From Streptomyces inusitatus (GTDB taxonomy: Bacteria > Actinomycetota > Actinomycetes > Streptomycetales > Streptomycetaceae): a stretch of DNA of 64,000 nt. The notes beneath the pieces were generated by a model, which made no database searches, was not told the DNA's origin, and worked only from the letters and a program-made list of their open reading frames with translations. The position numbers and the translations under genes were made by a program. Shown piece after piece: positions 30,514 through 39,466 of this stretch. Positions within the stretch are counted from its first letter, which is position 1, and the number at the start of each line of letters is the position of its first letter. The DNA lies in the NCBI RefSeq assembly GCF_014651115.1, contig NZ_BMWG01000020.1, positions 92,994 through 156,993 on the forward strand, given 5' to 3'.

Positions 30514-31908
30514 ATGGCGGAGCGGACCATCAGAAAAAATGTGATTGTCGTCGGCTCCGGGATCGCGGGAATGGCCGCCGCTTTCCGTCTGCGGCAGGCG
30601 GGGCACGACGTGACGATTCTCGAACGGGGGGATCATGTCGGCGGCCGCATGTCCTCGTACGAGAAGGCCGGCGAGGGAGGCTTGTACAGGATCGACCGGG
30701 GCGCGAGTTGGCTCTCGCACAACTACCACTCCATGATCGAACTGCTGCGAGAGGCCGGGCTCGCCTCACACATGCTCCCCTGCTCCAACGAGCTGGGCGT
30801 GCTCCGCGACGGCAGGGTCCACCGGCTGTCGTTCGTCCGGAACTCGGACCTGCTCCGCACGGGGCTGCTGGGGTGGCGATCCAAGCTGAAAGCGCTGCGT
30901 CTCCTGCGGGATCTCGCCGCGGCGCGCCGGTCGCTGAGCTGGAGCGACATGTCCACCGCGGCCGGGATCGACACCGAGAGCGCGCGGGACTACGCTCTGC
31001 GCCGGCTCGACCAGCCCCTGCTGGACTATCTGGTGGAGCCCCTGTGCGGCACCCAGTTCCTCGCCCCCGCCGACGAGATCGCCGCTGTCGGGGTCTTCAG
31101 CATCATGCGGGGGACCTTCGGAGCGGCGAGCTTCACCTTCGACGGCGGTGTCGGCCAACTGCCCTCCCTCCTCATCGGTCTTCCCCTCATGCGTGAGCGG
31201 ACGCGTGTCGAGCTGAACGCCCGGGTGAAGGAGGTGAGGCCGGACGGAGACGGTGTGCGGGTCACCTGGGAGCGCGACGGGACGAGCCGCGCCGAGCACG
31301 GTCACGCGTGCGTCGTGGCGGTCCCCGGGCCGATCGCGGCGGGCATCGTCCCCTCGCTCACCGACGATCAGCGTACGTACCTCACCGGTCTGCGCTACAC
31401 CAACGACGTCCACGTCACCTTCGGACTGCGCGAGCCGCCCAGCGAGACGGCCCTCGGCGTCGCCGTTCCCCGCCGTGACCACCCCGACCTGTGCGTTGTG
31501 CTCTACGAGCACAACCTCGGCCCGGGCCGGGCCCCCGCCGGCCGGGGGCTGGTGTCCCTCGTGTTCCGGCACCACTGGAGCGCCCAGCGCCTCACCCTTG
31601 ACGATGCGGGTGTCATCGAGGACTCCCTCGCCGCCGTGACGGAGGCACTGCCCGAACTCGCCGCCCATATCGCCGAGCACCGGGAGATGGCCGCCGTTCA
31701 GCGCTGGGAAAGAGCCGTCCTCGCCCGCCCGGCGGGTGGATACCGCGACCTCGCCCGTTTCACCGGCGGCCTCGACCCGCGATCGCCGATCCAGCTCGCC
31801 GGGGACTACTTCGCGTACAGCACCACCAACGCCTCCCTGGCGACCGGTGAGCAGGCCGCCCGGCGGGTCATCGCCGCGCTCTCTCCGGCACCGGCACCGG
31901 CACCGTAA
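30514..31908 (+). CDS. FAD-dependent oxidoreductase (amine oxidase/PPOX-like)
   Basis: Flavoprotein of 464 residues of the flavin amine oxidase/protoporphyrinogen oxidase/phytoene desaturase superfamily. The N-terminal dinucleotide fold is NVIVVGSGIAGMAAAFRLRQ, followed by the GG doublet VGGRMSSYEK. The C-terminal FAD motif is IQLAGDYFAYSTTNASLATG. Members desaturate or oxidise alicyclic, amine or terpenoid substrates. Divergent location next to the methyltransferase-synthase-P450 operon suggests a late oxidation in the same terpenoid pathway. The ATG at 30514 has a GAGGGGG box at 30501-30507; upstream in-frame starts would give a leader without homology. Confidence 0.9.
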   Translation: MAERTIRKNVIVVGSGIAGMAAAFRLRQAGHDVTILERGDHVGGRMSSYEKAGEGGLYRIDRGASWLSHNYHSMIELLREAGLASHMLPCSNELGVLRDGRVHRLSFVRNSDLLRTGLLGWRSKLKALRLLRDLAAARRSLSWSDMSTAAGIDTESARDYALRRLDQPLLDYLVEPLCGTQFLAPADEIAAVGVFSIMRGTFGAASFTFDGGVGQLPSLLIGLPLMRERTRVELNARVKEVRPDGDGVRVTWERDGTSRAEHGHACVVAVPGPIAAGIVPSLTDDQRTYLTGLRYTNDVHVTFGLREPPSETALGVAVPRRDHPDLCVVLYEHNLGPGRAPAGRGLVSLVFRHHWSAQRLTLDDAGVIEDSLAAVTEALPELAAHIAEHREMAAVQRWERAVLARPAGGYRDLARFTGGLDPRSPIQLAGDYFAYSTTNASLATGEQAARRVIAALSPAPAPAP

Positions 31909-32015
31909 CCGGCGCGTCCGCCTCCGTGCGACAGCGTGCCGGAACGTGGTTGGCAGATCACTTCGGTTATCGAACCACCGGTCTGTTAAGGTCGGTTGGA
32001 CGCCGGAGGTATCGC

Positions 32016-33197
32016 ATGGTTCCCCACCTGTCCGCCGAAGCCCCGTCAGGCGTGGTCGCCGCGGCGGTGAGGTCGGCTCTCGCCGATCTGGATGCCATGG
32101 CGGCCGAGCTGGCCGCGCGGGTCACCGCCGCAGAGACCGAACTGTCGGGGGCGTCGGCCGTGAGCGCGTACGACCGGCGGGAAGCCGTGACCGGCCGGCT
32201 GGGGAACTTTCTGCTGCATCTGGCCGGCGAGGTGCCACTCGACCTCGACGCCTTGCGCGCCCTGGGACGCCGCAGGGCCGAGCAGGGGGTGTCGCTGATC
32301 GCTCTGCTGGACGCGGTCCGTATCGGCGGCCAGTACGCGTGGGAGGAGCTCACCGCCCGCATCCCGCCCGGGGACGGCGAAGGCGCCGGTGTCCTCCTGG
32401 CGGAGGCGCCCCGTCTGTGGTCCGCGCTGAGCGCGGTCTCCGGCGAACTGCGCGCCGGATACGCCGACTCGCTGACCGCCAGTGCCCGCGGCTCGCGGGA
32501 GAAGCGCGACGAACTGCTCGATGTCCTGCTCGGTCCGCCGGACGTGGGCTTGCAGGCGACGGCGGCCCAGAGCCTGGGATTACCCCGGTACGGACGTTTC
32601 CAGATCGCCGTCGTCGAGCACGGCCAGGCGCTCCCGGCCGACTGGACCCTCCTCGGCGACACCCGGGAGGTCCGGTCGCTGTGGCGGTTCGACCGGCCGG
32701 TGTCGCTCTGTCTGGCCGAGGTCGCGGCGGTGCGGCACGTCCGGGGGCTGCGGGAGATCCTGCGTCCGGCGTCGGGGTGGCGCATCGGGGTGAGCCGCTG
32801 CTTCCGGGACGTCGTCCAGGCGTCCGCCGCCCGCCGCCAGGCCCTGATCGCCCTCGGTACGGTGTCCGCCGGGGCGCCCGGGGTCGCGCTGTACGGTGAG
32901 GATCCGCTCGCCACCCTGGTCGCCAGCGCGCCCGACACCGCGATCGAGGTGGCCGAGGAGCTGTTGCACGGCGTTCTGATCCTGCCGGAGACTGAGCGCG
33001 ACACCCTGCTGTCCACCTTGGACGGCTGGTTCACGGCGGGCGGGTCGACTGCCGAGGCCGCTCGCGCGCTCTTCTGCCATCGCAACACGGTCCGTTACCG
33101 CCTGCGCCGGATCGAGGAGCTGACCGGACTCTCCGTGTCCGACCCCCGCGCCTCGGCCCAGCTGCTGATGGCCTTGCACGCCCGTCTCACACGCTGA
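32016..33197 (+). CDS. PucR/CdaR-type transcriptional regulator with TTA codon
   Basis: Regulator of 393 residues with no N-terminal HTH. An N-terminal helical region is followed by a GGDEF-like linker domain and a C-terminal PucR HTH_30 (ALFCHRNTVRYRLRRIEELT, then DPRASAQLLMALHARL). PucR/CdaR proteins usually activate catabolic or secondary-metabolite genes in response to a small molecule. It follows the FAD oxidoreductase on the same strand, so it is the best candidate for control of the terpenoid cluster. Codon 189 (32580-32582) is TTA, predicting bldA dependence. The ATG at 32016 has a perfect GGAGGT box at 32005-32010. Confidence 0.92.
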   Translation: MVPHLSAEAPSGVVAAAVRSALADLDAMAAELAARVTAAETELSGASAVSAYDRREAVTGRLGNFLLHLAGEVPLDLDALRALGRRRAEQGVSLIALLDAVRIGGQYAWEELTARIPPGDGEGAGVLLAEAPRLWSALSAVSGELRAGYADSLTASARGSREKRDELLDVLLGPPDVGLQATAAQSLGLPRYGRFQIAVVEHGQALPADWTLLGDTREVRSLWRFDRPVSLCLAEVAAVRHVRGLREILRPASGWRIGVSRCFRDVVQASAARRQALIALGTVSAGAPGVALYGEDPLATLVASAPDTAIEVAEELLHGVLILPETERDTLLSTLDGWFTAGGSTAEAARALFCHRNTVRYRLRRIEELTGLSVSDPRASAQLLMALHARLTR

Positions 33198-33240
33198 CCG
33201 GACCGGACCGGACCGGACCGGCCGCCGGCCGGTGACGGCG
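33196..33240. repeat. (GACCG)5 microsatellite and hairpin
   Basis: Five tandem GACCG units (33196-33220) begin inside the stop codon of the PucR gene and run into GGCCGCCGGCCGG, which can fold into a short stem. The stretch separates convergent pucR-like and tetR genes. It is probably a terminator combined with a slippage-prone microsatellite. Confidence 0.6.
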
Positions 33241-33252
33241 CTTCGGTCACCT

Positions 33253-33960
33253 TCAGTCGCCTTCGGTCGCCGCGTCCCGCACGGCCATTCCGATCAGATG
33301 TGCGGCGAGCCCTCCGCGCAGACCGACGGCGAATTTCTCCTTGGGCGGAGGGAAGCCCATCTCCCGGCTCACGGTCGCGACGGTGTCCGTCGGGTTGGCG
33401 AACGGCCACATACCGGCGACGAGCACGATGACGGCGCCGGCGAACTCGTGGGGCGTGGCCTGTGGGAGATGGGGCAGCCGCGCGGCCACCGCTGCCGCCA
33501 GTCTGTCGTTGTTCGCCGACGCCTTCCGCTTGAACTCGCGGGCGAACTCCAGCGATATGTTGCGTTCCAGCACGGCGGCCATGGCGCTCAGCAGTTCGCA
33601 GAGCATCGGCCGGGCGACCAGGCTGTCGGCGACGATCGTGGCGAGCGCGGACTCCTTCGTACGAGGACGTCCGTCGCCCGGGAGGGGCTTCGGAAGCAGT
33701 GTGTCGAGATCGTCCAGCCACGACTGCCACTCGGTGTTCAGCAGTTCGAGGAAGATCGCCTCGCGGCTCTCGAAGTACCCCAGCACGTTCGACTTGGCCA
33801 GTCCGACCTCGGTGGCCAGCTCACGCAGGCTGATGTCGGCCACGGGGCGGTCGAGCAGCATGCCGCGAGCGGTGTTCAGGATCGCCGTTTGACGGGCCTC
33901 GATCTCGCCCGGGCGGCGGGCGCGTTGGAAGGTGGCTCGTCTGTCCGGCACAGGACCCAT
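33253..33960 (-). CDS. TetR family transcriptional regulator
   Basis: TetR protein of 235 residues. The N-terminal HTH (residues 20-66) is clear: ISLRELATEVGLAKSNVLGY, then FESREAIFLELL. The C-terminal ligand domain resembles that of the second TetR of this locus (39467-40132): both share a CELL/CDLL-A element and a QATPHEF- or DMIAATT-type helix. It lies 43 bp downstream of the PaoC-like gene on the same strand, so it may be the last cistron of the oxidoreductase operon or the boundary of the terpenoid cluster. Confidence 0.93.
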   Translation of the reverse strand: MGPVPDRRATFQRARRPGEIEARQTAILNTARGMLLDRPVADISLRELATEVGLAKSNVLGYFESREAIFLELLNTEWQSWLDDLDTLLPKPLPGDGRPRTKESALATIVADSLVARPMLCELLSAMAAVLERNISLEFAREFKRKASANNDRLAAAVAARLPHLPQATPHEFAGAVIVLVAGMWPFANPTDTVATVSREMGFPPPKEKFAVGLRGGLAAHLIGMAVRDAATEGD

Positions 33961-34003
33961 GATAGAGACCCGGCCTTCCCTCCCGGCCTCCGGTCCCGGC
34001 CCG

Positions 34004-36208
34004 TCAGTCGAGGCCGGCCAGGACGTGTTCCAGGGTCATGGGCAGCTCGCGGAGGCGGATGCCGGTGGCGTTGTGGACGGCGTTGGCGACGGCCGCCGCT
34101 GTGCCGACGATGCCCAGCTCGCCGATGCCCCGGCTGCCCAGGGGATTGAACCGGGTGTCGGGGTGGTCGAGGAAGTGGACGTCGACCTCGGGCACGTCGG
34201 CGTTGACGGGGATGAGGTAGTTGGCGAGGTCCGCGTTGACGAGGTGACCGGAGGCGTCCAGATGCAGCCCTTCGTGCAGGGCTGCCGAGATGCCCCAGAT
34301 CATGCCGCCGACGATCTGGCTGCGTGCGGTCTTGGGATTGACGATACGGCCGGCGTCCATGACTCCGAGCGCCCGGGAGACCCGGATCTCGCCGGTCCAC
34401 CGATTGACCCGTACCTCCACGAACTGCGCGCCGAACGAGTCAAAGACGTACCGCTCGCTCTCGTCGCCGGGAGCCGCGGTGCCGAGGGCCTCGACTCCCG
34501 AGCGCCCCATGGCCTCCAGCAGATCGTCGAAATCCATCGACCGGCCCGGACCGCTCACCCTGCCGCTGTCGTACCGCAGGTCCGCGGGGTCCAGGCCGTG
34601 GAAGGGCGAGCTCGGTTCGCCGACGGCCAGCGACAGCAGCGCGGCCACGGCGTTGTGCGCGGCGGCCATGATGGCGGGCCCGACCGTGACCACGCCGCAG
34701 GATCCGCCGACGCTGCCCGCCGGGCTGAGTTCGGAGTCGCCGAGACGGGGTTCGACACGGCGGACGGGCAGTCCGAGCGAGTGCGCCGCGACGACGGGAA
34801 GGACGGTCCACATCCCGGTGCCCAGGTCGGCGGTGTCGCAGGAGACGAGGGCCGTGCCGTCCGCGCGCAGTCCCACCTTGACCGTGGCCGGGTTGCGGAA
34901 GCCGGGGTACACCGAGGTCGCCATTCCCATACCCGTGTACCACTCGCCGTCGAGCCGTGAGCGGGGGCGCGTGCCGCGGCGGCGCCAGCCGAAGCGCTCG
35001 GCACCGAGGCGGTAGCACTCGACCAGATGTTTACCGGAGAAGGGGAGTCCGGAGTACGGATGGACGGTCGCGTTGTTCTTGATCCTCAGCCGTACCGGAT
35101 CCATGCGCAGCGCGACGGCCAGTTCGTCCATCGCCGACTCCAGGGCGAAGGAGCCGCTGGCCTCGCCGGGGGCCCGCATGATGGTGGGGTCCGGGGTGTT
35201 CAGCGGTACGGAGGTCTGGCGGACCTCCAGATTGGGGACGGCGTACCAGGCGAGGCTGGTGCGCTGGGCGCTCAGTTCGGCGGATTCCCGGTCCGCGACC
35301 GCGCCCGCCAGCGCCCGGTGCGAGAGCGCCGTGAGGGTCCCGTCGGCCGCGGCGCCGAGGGACACCCGCTGCCGGGTGCCGGAGCGGATCACGGTCCCGG
35401 TGAAGGACTGCTCCCTGGTCAGGACCACCTTCACCGGGCGGCGCAGGGCGCGTGCCGCCGCGGCGGCGAGCTGCACCTCGGCGTTGGGGCGGTATTTGCC
35501 GCCGAAGGATCCGCCGACGAAGGGGTTGACGGCGTGGATGTCGTCGGTGGTCACGCCCAGGGCCTGGGCGAGGGTCTGGACCTGGAGCCCGACGCCCTGG
35601 GTTCCGTTGTGGACGGTGAACCGGCCGTCGTCCCAGGTGACCACGGCGGAGTAGGGCTCCATCGCGGCGTGGGCCTGGGGCGCGGTGGTGTAGGCGGCGG
35701 AGACGGTGATATGGCTGTCCGCCAGCGCCGCCGTGATGGACGGTACGCCGTCGGCGAGCCGGGTGACCACCGGGGGAATGCCCATGACCGGCGGGATCGG
35801 GCGGGCGTTGCCCTCCTCCTCGGCCAGCGAAACGGCGGGCCGCCGTTCGTCGTAGTCGACCTCGACGGTGAACGCCGCGGCACGCGCCTGCTCGAAGCTC
35901 TCGGCGACCACGAGCGCGACGATCTGCCCGTGATGGGCGACCGCGGTGTCCTGGAGCGGCGCCCTGAGGCCCTCCACCGGATGGATCGTGAAGGCGTTGA
36001 ACGGGGTGTAGACGGCGATCACCCCGGGCGAGCGCTCGGCGGTGGAGGTGTCCATGGCCCGGATGACGCCGTGGGCGATGGTGCTGGTCACCGCGTACCC
36101 GTGGACCAGACGGGGGTACGAGTGGTCCGCGCCGTACGCGGCACGGCCGCTCACCTTGAGGGGGCCGTCCACCCGGTTGTGGGGGCGGCCGACGACGGGC
36201 TCGGCCAT
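34004..36208 (-). CDS. paoC: PaoC-like molybdopterin-binding aldehyde oxidoreductase subunit
   Basis: Large catalytic subunit of the xanthine dehydrogenase family, 734 residues. Molybdenum-cofactor blocks include NPFVGGSFGGKYRPNAEVQL, MRAPGEASGSFALESAMDEL and the C-terminal GSRGIGELGIVGTAAAVANA, where the Glu of GELG matches the catalytic base. The closest architectural match is E. coli PaoC (YagR) of the periplasmic aldehyde oxidase PaoABC, which oxidises a wide range of aromatic and aliphatic aldehydes. The gene is third of a tightly spaced operon (1-bp gap after the FAD subunit). The symbol is by homology; an isoquinoline- or nicotinate-type substrate is not excluded. Confidence 0.93.
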   Translation of the reverse strand: MAEPVVGRPHNRVDGPLKVSGRAAYGADHSYPRLVHGYAVTSTIAHGVIRAMDTSTAERSPGVIAVYTPFNAFTIHPVEGLRAPLQDTAVAHHGQIVALVVAESFEQARAAAFTVEVDYDERRPAVSLAEEEGNARPIPPVMGIPPVVTRLADGVPSITAALADSHITVSAAYTTAPQAHAAMEPYSAVVTWDDGRFTVHNGTQGVGLQVQTLAQALGVTTDDIHAVNPFVGGSFGGKYRPNAEVQLAAAAARALRRPVKVVLTREQSFTGTVIRSGTRQRVSLGAAADGTLTALSHRALAGAVADRESAELSAQRTSLAWYAVPNLEVRQTSVPLNTPDPTIMRAPGEASGSFALESAMDELAVALRMDPVRLRIKNNATVHPYSGLPFSGKHLVECYRLGAERFGWRRRGTRPRSRLDGEWYTGMGMATSVYPGFRNPATVKVGLRADGTALVSCDTADLGTGMWTVLPVVAAHSLGLPVRRVEPRLGDSELSPAGSVGGSCGVVTVGPAIMAAAHNAVAALLSLAVGEPSSPFHGLDPADLRYDSGRVSGPGRSMDFDDLLEAMGRSGVEALGTAAPGDESERYVFDSFGAQFVEVRVNRWTGEIRVSRALGVMDAGRIVNPKTARSQIVGGMIWGISAALHEGLHLDASGHLVNADLANYLIPVNADVPEVDVHFLDHPDTRFNPLGSRGIGELGIVGTAAAVANAVHNATGIRLRELPMTLEHVLAGLD

Positions 36209-36209
36209 G

Positions 36210-37181
36210 TCATGGCTCCAGGCTCATGAGGGCCCGGACCAGGGTCCGGCGCAGCAGGGGGATCTTGAAGGCGTTGTGGGTCAGCGGGCGGGCGCCGTCC
36301 GCCGCGTCGGCGGTCGCGTGTTCGAAGGTCCGCAGCCCCGGGGGGCGGCCCCTCAGCGCGGCCTCCACCCCGGGCAGCCGCCAGGGCACGGTGGCGACGC
36401 CGCCGACGGCCACCCGGGCGTCCTCGATGCGCCGGCCGCGCACCTGGAGTGCCACGGCGGCGGAGGCGAGCGCGAACTCGTACGACTGCCGGTCGCGGAT
36501 CTTCAGATAGGCGGAGTTCCGGGCCCAGGGCAGCCGCGGAACGCTGATCCGGGTGATCAGCTCGCCGGGGCGCAGCGCGTTCTCGATGTGCGGGGTCCCG
36601 CCGGGCAGCCGGTAGAAGGAGTCGAGGTCCACGGTCCGGGTTCCGCTCGCATCGCGCAGATCCACCGTGGCGCCGAGGGCGACCAGGGCGACGGCCACGT
36701 CACTGGCGTGCGTCGCCGAGCAGTGGGGGCTGGTGCCGAGTACGGCGTGGGCGCGGTTGAATCCCCCGACGGCCGCGCATCCGCTGCCGGGGTCCCGCTT
36801 GTCGCAGGGTTCGGCGATGTCCCGGAAATAGGTGCAGCGGGTGCGCTGGAGGAGGTTCCCGCCCATGCTCGCCATATTCCTGAGCTGCTGTGAGGCGCTC
36901 AGGAGCAGTGCCTGCGCGATGACCGGGTAGGCGTGTGCGACCTCGGGGTGTTCGGCGACGTCACTCATCCGGGTCAGCGCGCCGATGTGCAGGCCCTTGG
37001 CGTCTACGCGGATCCCGGTCAGCGGCAGCCGGTTGATGCCCACCACTCGTGAGGGCCGCATGACCTGGAGTTTCATCAGGTCGATCAGAGTCGTACCGCC
37101 GGCGAGGAAGGCGGCCTGCCCACCGGCCGCGTCGAGAGCGCCGGTGATGGTGTCGGGCTCGGTCCACTCGAAGCCGCGCAT
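36210..37181 (-). CDS. paoB: PaoB-like FAD/[4Fe-4S] subunit
   Basis: FAD-binding subunit of 323 residues of the XDH family. The FAD loop is AAFLAGGTTLIDLMK and the second FAD block is NMASMGGNLLQRTRC. Between them and the ferredoxin contacts it carries the insert RCTYFRDIAEPCDKRDPGSG followed by CAAVGG, whose cysteines match the extra [4Fe-4S] cluster that distinguishes PaoB (YagS) and 4-hydroxybenzoyl-CoA reductase-type subunits from ordinary ones. The ATG at 37181 overlaps the preceding stop by one base (TAATG). Confidence 0.94.
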   Translation of the reverse strand: MRGFEWTEPDTITGALDAAGGQAAFLAGGTTLIDLMKLQVMRPSRVVGINRLPLTGIRVDAKGLHIGALTRMSDVAEHPEVAHAYPVIAQALLLSASQQLRNMASMGGNLLQRTRCTYFRDIAEPCDKRDPGSGCAAVGGFNRAHAVLGTSPHCSATHASDVAVALVALGATVDLRDASGTRTVDLDSFYRLPGGTPHIENALRPGELITRISVPRLPWARNSAYLKIRDRQSYEFALASAAVALQVRGRRIEDARVAVGGVATVPWRLPGVEAALRGRPPGLRTFEHATADAADGARPLTHNAFKIPLLRRTLVRALMSLEP

Positions 37182-37831
37182 TACCGCTTCCTCCCGGTGG
37201 AGCCGGCCTGCCGGACGGCTCGCACGATGTGGGGATAGGCCGCGCAGCGGCAGAGGTTGCCCGACATGAACTCGCGGATGGCGTCGTCCGACCCCACCGG
37301 CCCGTGCTCGACGAGCGCCACCGCGGACATGATCTGGCCCGGGGTGCAGAAGCCGCACTGGAAGGCGTCGGCCTTTATGAACGCCCGCTGCACCGGGTGC
37401 GGTACGTCGCCGTCCGCGAGCCCTTCCACCGTGGTGACCTCGCGCTCGTGGGCCGCGACGGCGAGCGTCAGACAGGACAGCGCGGTCCTGCCGTCGATGT
37501 GCACCGTGCAGGCCCCGCACTGACCGCGGTCGCACCCCTTCTTGGGGCCGGTGATCCGCAGTCTCTCGCGCAGGGTGTCCAGGAGCGTGGCGCGGTTGTC
37601 GACGCCCACCCGGTGCTCGGCGCCGTTCACCCGCAGGGTGACCTCGGTCCCGGGCGGCCCCGGGAGAGGCTGCCCGGGCGCCCCGGCCGCGGCCGCGGCA
37701 GCGGCAGCGGCGGTCGCCTGGTCCGGCCGCGGCAGCGCTCCGGCACCGAGGCTCGCCGCGGTGGTACGGCCGATGAAGCCTCGCCTCGACACCCGGGCGG
37801 GGCGGGGCGGGCGTTCGGGCTCGGGGGACAT
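37181..37831 (-). CDS. paoA: PaoA-like [2Fe-2S] subunit with Tat signal
   Basis: Iron-sulfur subunit of 216 residues. It begins with a twin-arginine signal (SRRGFIGRT at residues 15-23, then an Ala-rich stretch). Two [2Fe-2S] domains follow: plant-ferredoxin type GCDRGQCGACTVHIDGRTAL ending with a further Cys, and the helical type with FQCGFCTPGQ and GNLCRCAAYPH. In PaoABC only this subunit carries the Tat signal and the whole assembled complex is exported with it. The ATG at 37831 is first in the operon and gives the correct Tat n-region. Confidence 0.94.
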   Translation of the reverse strand: MSPEPERPPRPARVSRRGFIGRTTAASLGAGALPRPDQATAAAAAAAAAGAPGQPLPGPPGTEVTLRVNGAEHRVGVDNRATLLDTLRERLRITGPKKGCDRGQCGACTVHIDGRTALSCLTLAVAAHEREVTTVEGLADGDVPHPVQRAFIKADAFQCGFCTPGQIMSAVALVEHGPVGSDDAIREFMSGNLCRCAAYPHIVRAVRQAGSTGRKR

Positions 37832-38262
37832 CGTGGATCCGCCTCTCTCCGGGGCAGGGAGCGACGGGCCGCGCCGACGTTCGCCGGGCGGCGCGCCCGC
37901 TCACCGACGTACTCAGTGTCACGGTCGCGCCCGTAGGGGCTCCATGTGCGCGGGGCGCGCGCTGACGTCCCCGGTCTGTGCCGGGGGCCAAGGATGTCGG
38001 TCCCGGCCGGGTCGGCGGCTCGTCCCGCCCTCCTGGCGGCCGGCGGCTCTTCGTACGGATCGTGGCCCCCGAACGGGTGAACGCGCTCGGGCACGGCCTT
38101 TCGGAGCCGGGGGCGGCGGCGTTCGCACGGAGTCGCGCGGCCATCGGCCTCCGCGGATAATGCAACACTGTTTCGCTAGCATGCTCTCGTGGCCGCCGCT
38201 CGGCCCCGCGTCCTCATGGGCGGTCTGTTCGCTCGCCCTCCCGTCCGTGTCAGGAGACCGAG
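37832..38262. promoter_or_regulatory. divergent promoter region paoABC/xdhC
   Basis: This 431-bp gap between paoA and xdhC shows no convincing gene. Near its xdhC end lies AACACTGTT (38164-38172), a 9-bp palindrome of the kind TetR proteins bind, just upstream of a possible -10 box TAGCAT (38177-38182). It is about 90 bp before the xdhC start. The remaining sequence is GC-rich without clear repeats. Confidence 0.45.
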
Positions 38263-39405
38263 ATGCTGGACATCGCCGACGAGTTGCACCGATGGGTCGG
38301 CCGGGGCCGCGACTTCGCCGTGGCGACGGTGGTGGCCGTGGGCGGCAGCGCGCCCCGGCAGCCGGGCGCGGCCCTGGCCGTGGACACCGAAGGGACCGCC
38401 GTCGGTTCGGTGTCGGGCGGGTGCGTGGAGGGTGCGGTCTACGAACTGTGCCGACAGGCGCTGGACGAGGGGCGACCGCTTCTGGAGCGATTCGGACACA
38501 GCGACGAGGACGCGTTCGCGGTAGGTCTGACCTGCGGAGGCGTGATCGACATCCTGATCACCCCGGTCCGCGCCGACACCCCGGGCCGGGAGGCGTTCGC
38601 GGCGGCGCTGCGGGCCGCGGCCGAGGGCGAGCCGGCCGCGCTTGTCCGGGTCGTCGACGGGCCCGCCCCACTGATCGGCAGCGTGATGACGGTGTGGTCG
38701 GACGGGGCCAGGGTGGGCGGTTTCGCGGGGGACGAGGAGCTGGAGCGCACGGTCGTGGGGGAGGCGCTGGCGTTCCTCGGCGCGGGGCGGACGGGAACGG
38801 CCGAGGTGGGTGCGGGCGGGTCGCGGTGCGGCGAGCCGCTGACCCTGCTGGTGGAGACGTCGGTGCCCGCGCCCCGGATGGTGGTGTTCGGCGCGATCGA
38901 CTTCGCGGCGGCGCTGGTGCGGATGGGGAAGTTCCTCGGCTACCGCGTGACGGTGTGCGACGCCCGGCCGGTGTTCGCGACGAGAGCCCGGTTCCCGGCG
39001 GCGGACGACGTGGTGGTGGAGTGGCCGCACCGCTATCTGGAACGTACGGACGTGGACAGCCGGACCGTGCTGTGCGTGCTGACCCATGACGCGAAGTTCG
39101 ACGTGCCGCTGCTGCGGCTGGCCCTGCGGCTGCCGGTCGCCTATGTGGGGGCGATGGGGTCGCGGCGGACCCACGAGGAGCGGAACCGCCGGTTGCGCGA
39201 GGCGGGCGTCCCGGAGCGGGAACTGGCACGGCTGCGGTCACCCATCGGGCTGGATCTGGGCGCGCGCACGCCGGAGGAGGTGGCCGTGTCGATCGCTTCG
39301 GAGATCATCGCCCATGGGCGGGGCGGCGGCGGCCGCCCCCTCACCGGGGCCCGCACCCCCATCCACCCGCAGCCCCGCCGGACCGCCTCGACCCGGTCCT
39401 CCTGA
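38263..39405 (+). CDS. xdhC: XdhC/PaoD family molybdenum-cofactor maturation factor
   Basis: Protein of 380 residues with the XdhC/CoxI organisation. The N-terminal CoxI domain is VVAVGGSAPRQPGAALAV and VSGGCVEGAVYE, the latter with the conserved Cys that binds Mo cofactor. A C-terminal Rossmann-type domain contains VVFGAIDFAAALVRMGKFLG and AYVGAMGSRRTHEERNRRL. XdhC-type proteins sulfurate and insert the molybdenum cofactor of XDH-family enzymes, as PaoD does for PaoABC. The ATG at 38263 follows an AGGAG box. It is divergent from paoABC, whose enzyme it presumably matures. Confidence 0.95.
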   Translation: MLDIADELHRWVGRGRDFAVATVVAVGGSAPRQPGAALAVDTEGTAVGSVSGGCVEGAVYELCRQALDEGRPLLERFGHSDEDAFAVGLTCGGVIDILITPVRADTPGREAFAAALRAAAEGEPAALVRVVDGPAPLIGSVMTVWSDGARVGGFAGDEELERTVVGEALAFLGAGRTGTAEVGAGGSRCGEPLTLLVETSVPAPRMVVFGAIDFAAALVRMGKFLGYRVTVCDARPVFATRARFPAADDVVVEWPHRYLERTDVDSRTVLCVLTHDAKFDVPLLRLALRLPVAYVGAMGSRRTHEERNRRLREAGVPERELARLRSPIGLDLGARTPEEVAVSIASEIIAHGRGGGGRPLTGARTPIHPQPRRTASTRSS

Positions 39406-39466
39406 CCCGGGGCGTCAGTTCACCGGCTCCGTCATCCGGTACGGCCCGCCGCGTTACAGTGCCCGC

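Noticed and set aside
33196..33220. (GACCG)5 as a CRISPR or origin repeat
   Set aside because: The units are pentamers without spacers and lie at a gene end; a microsatellite/terminator explains them.
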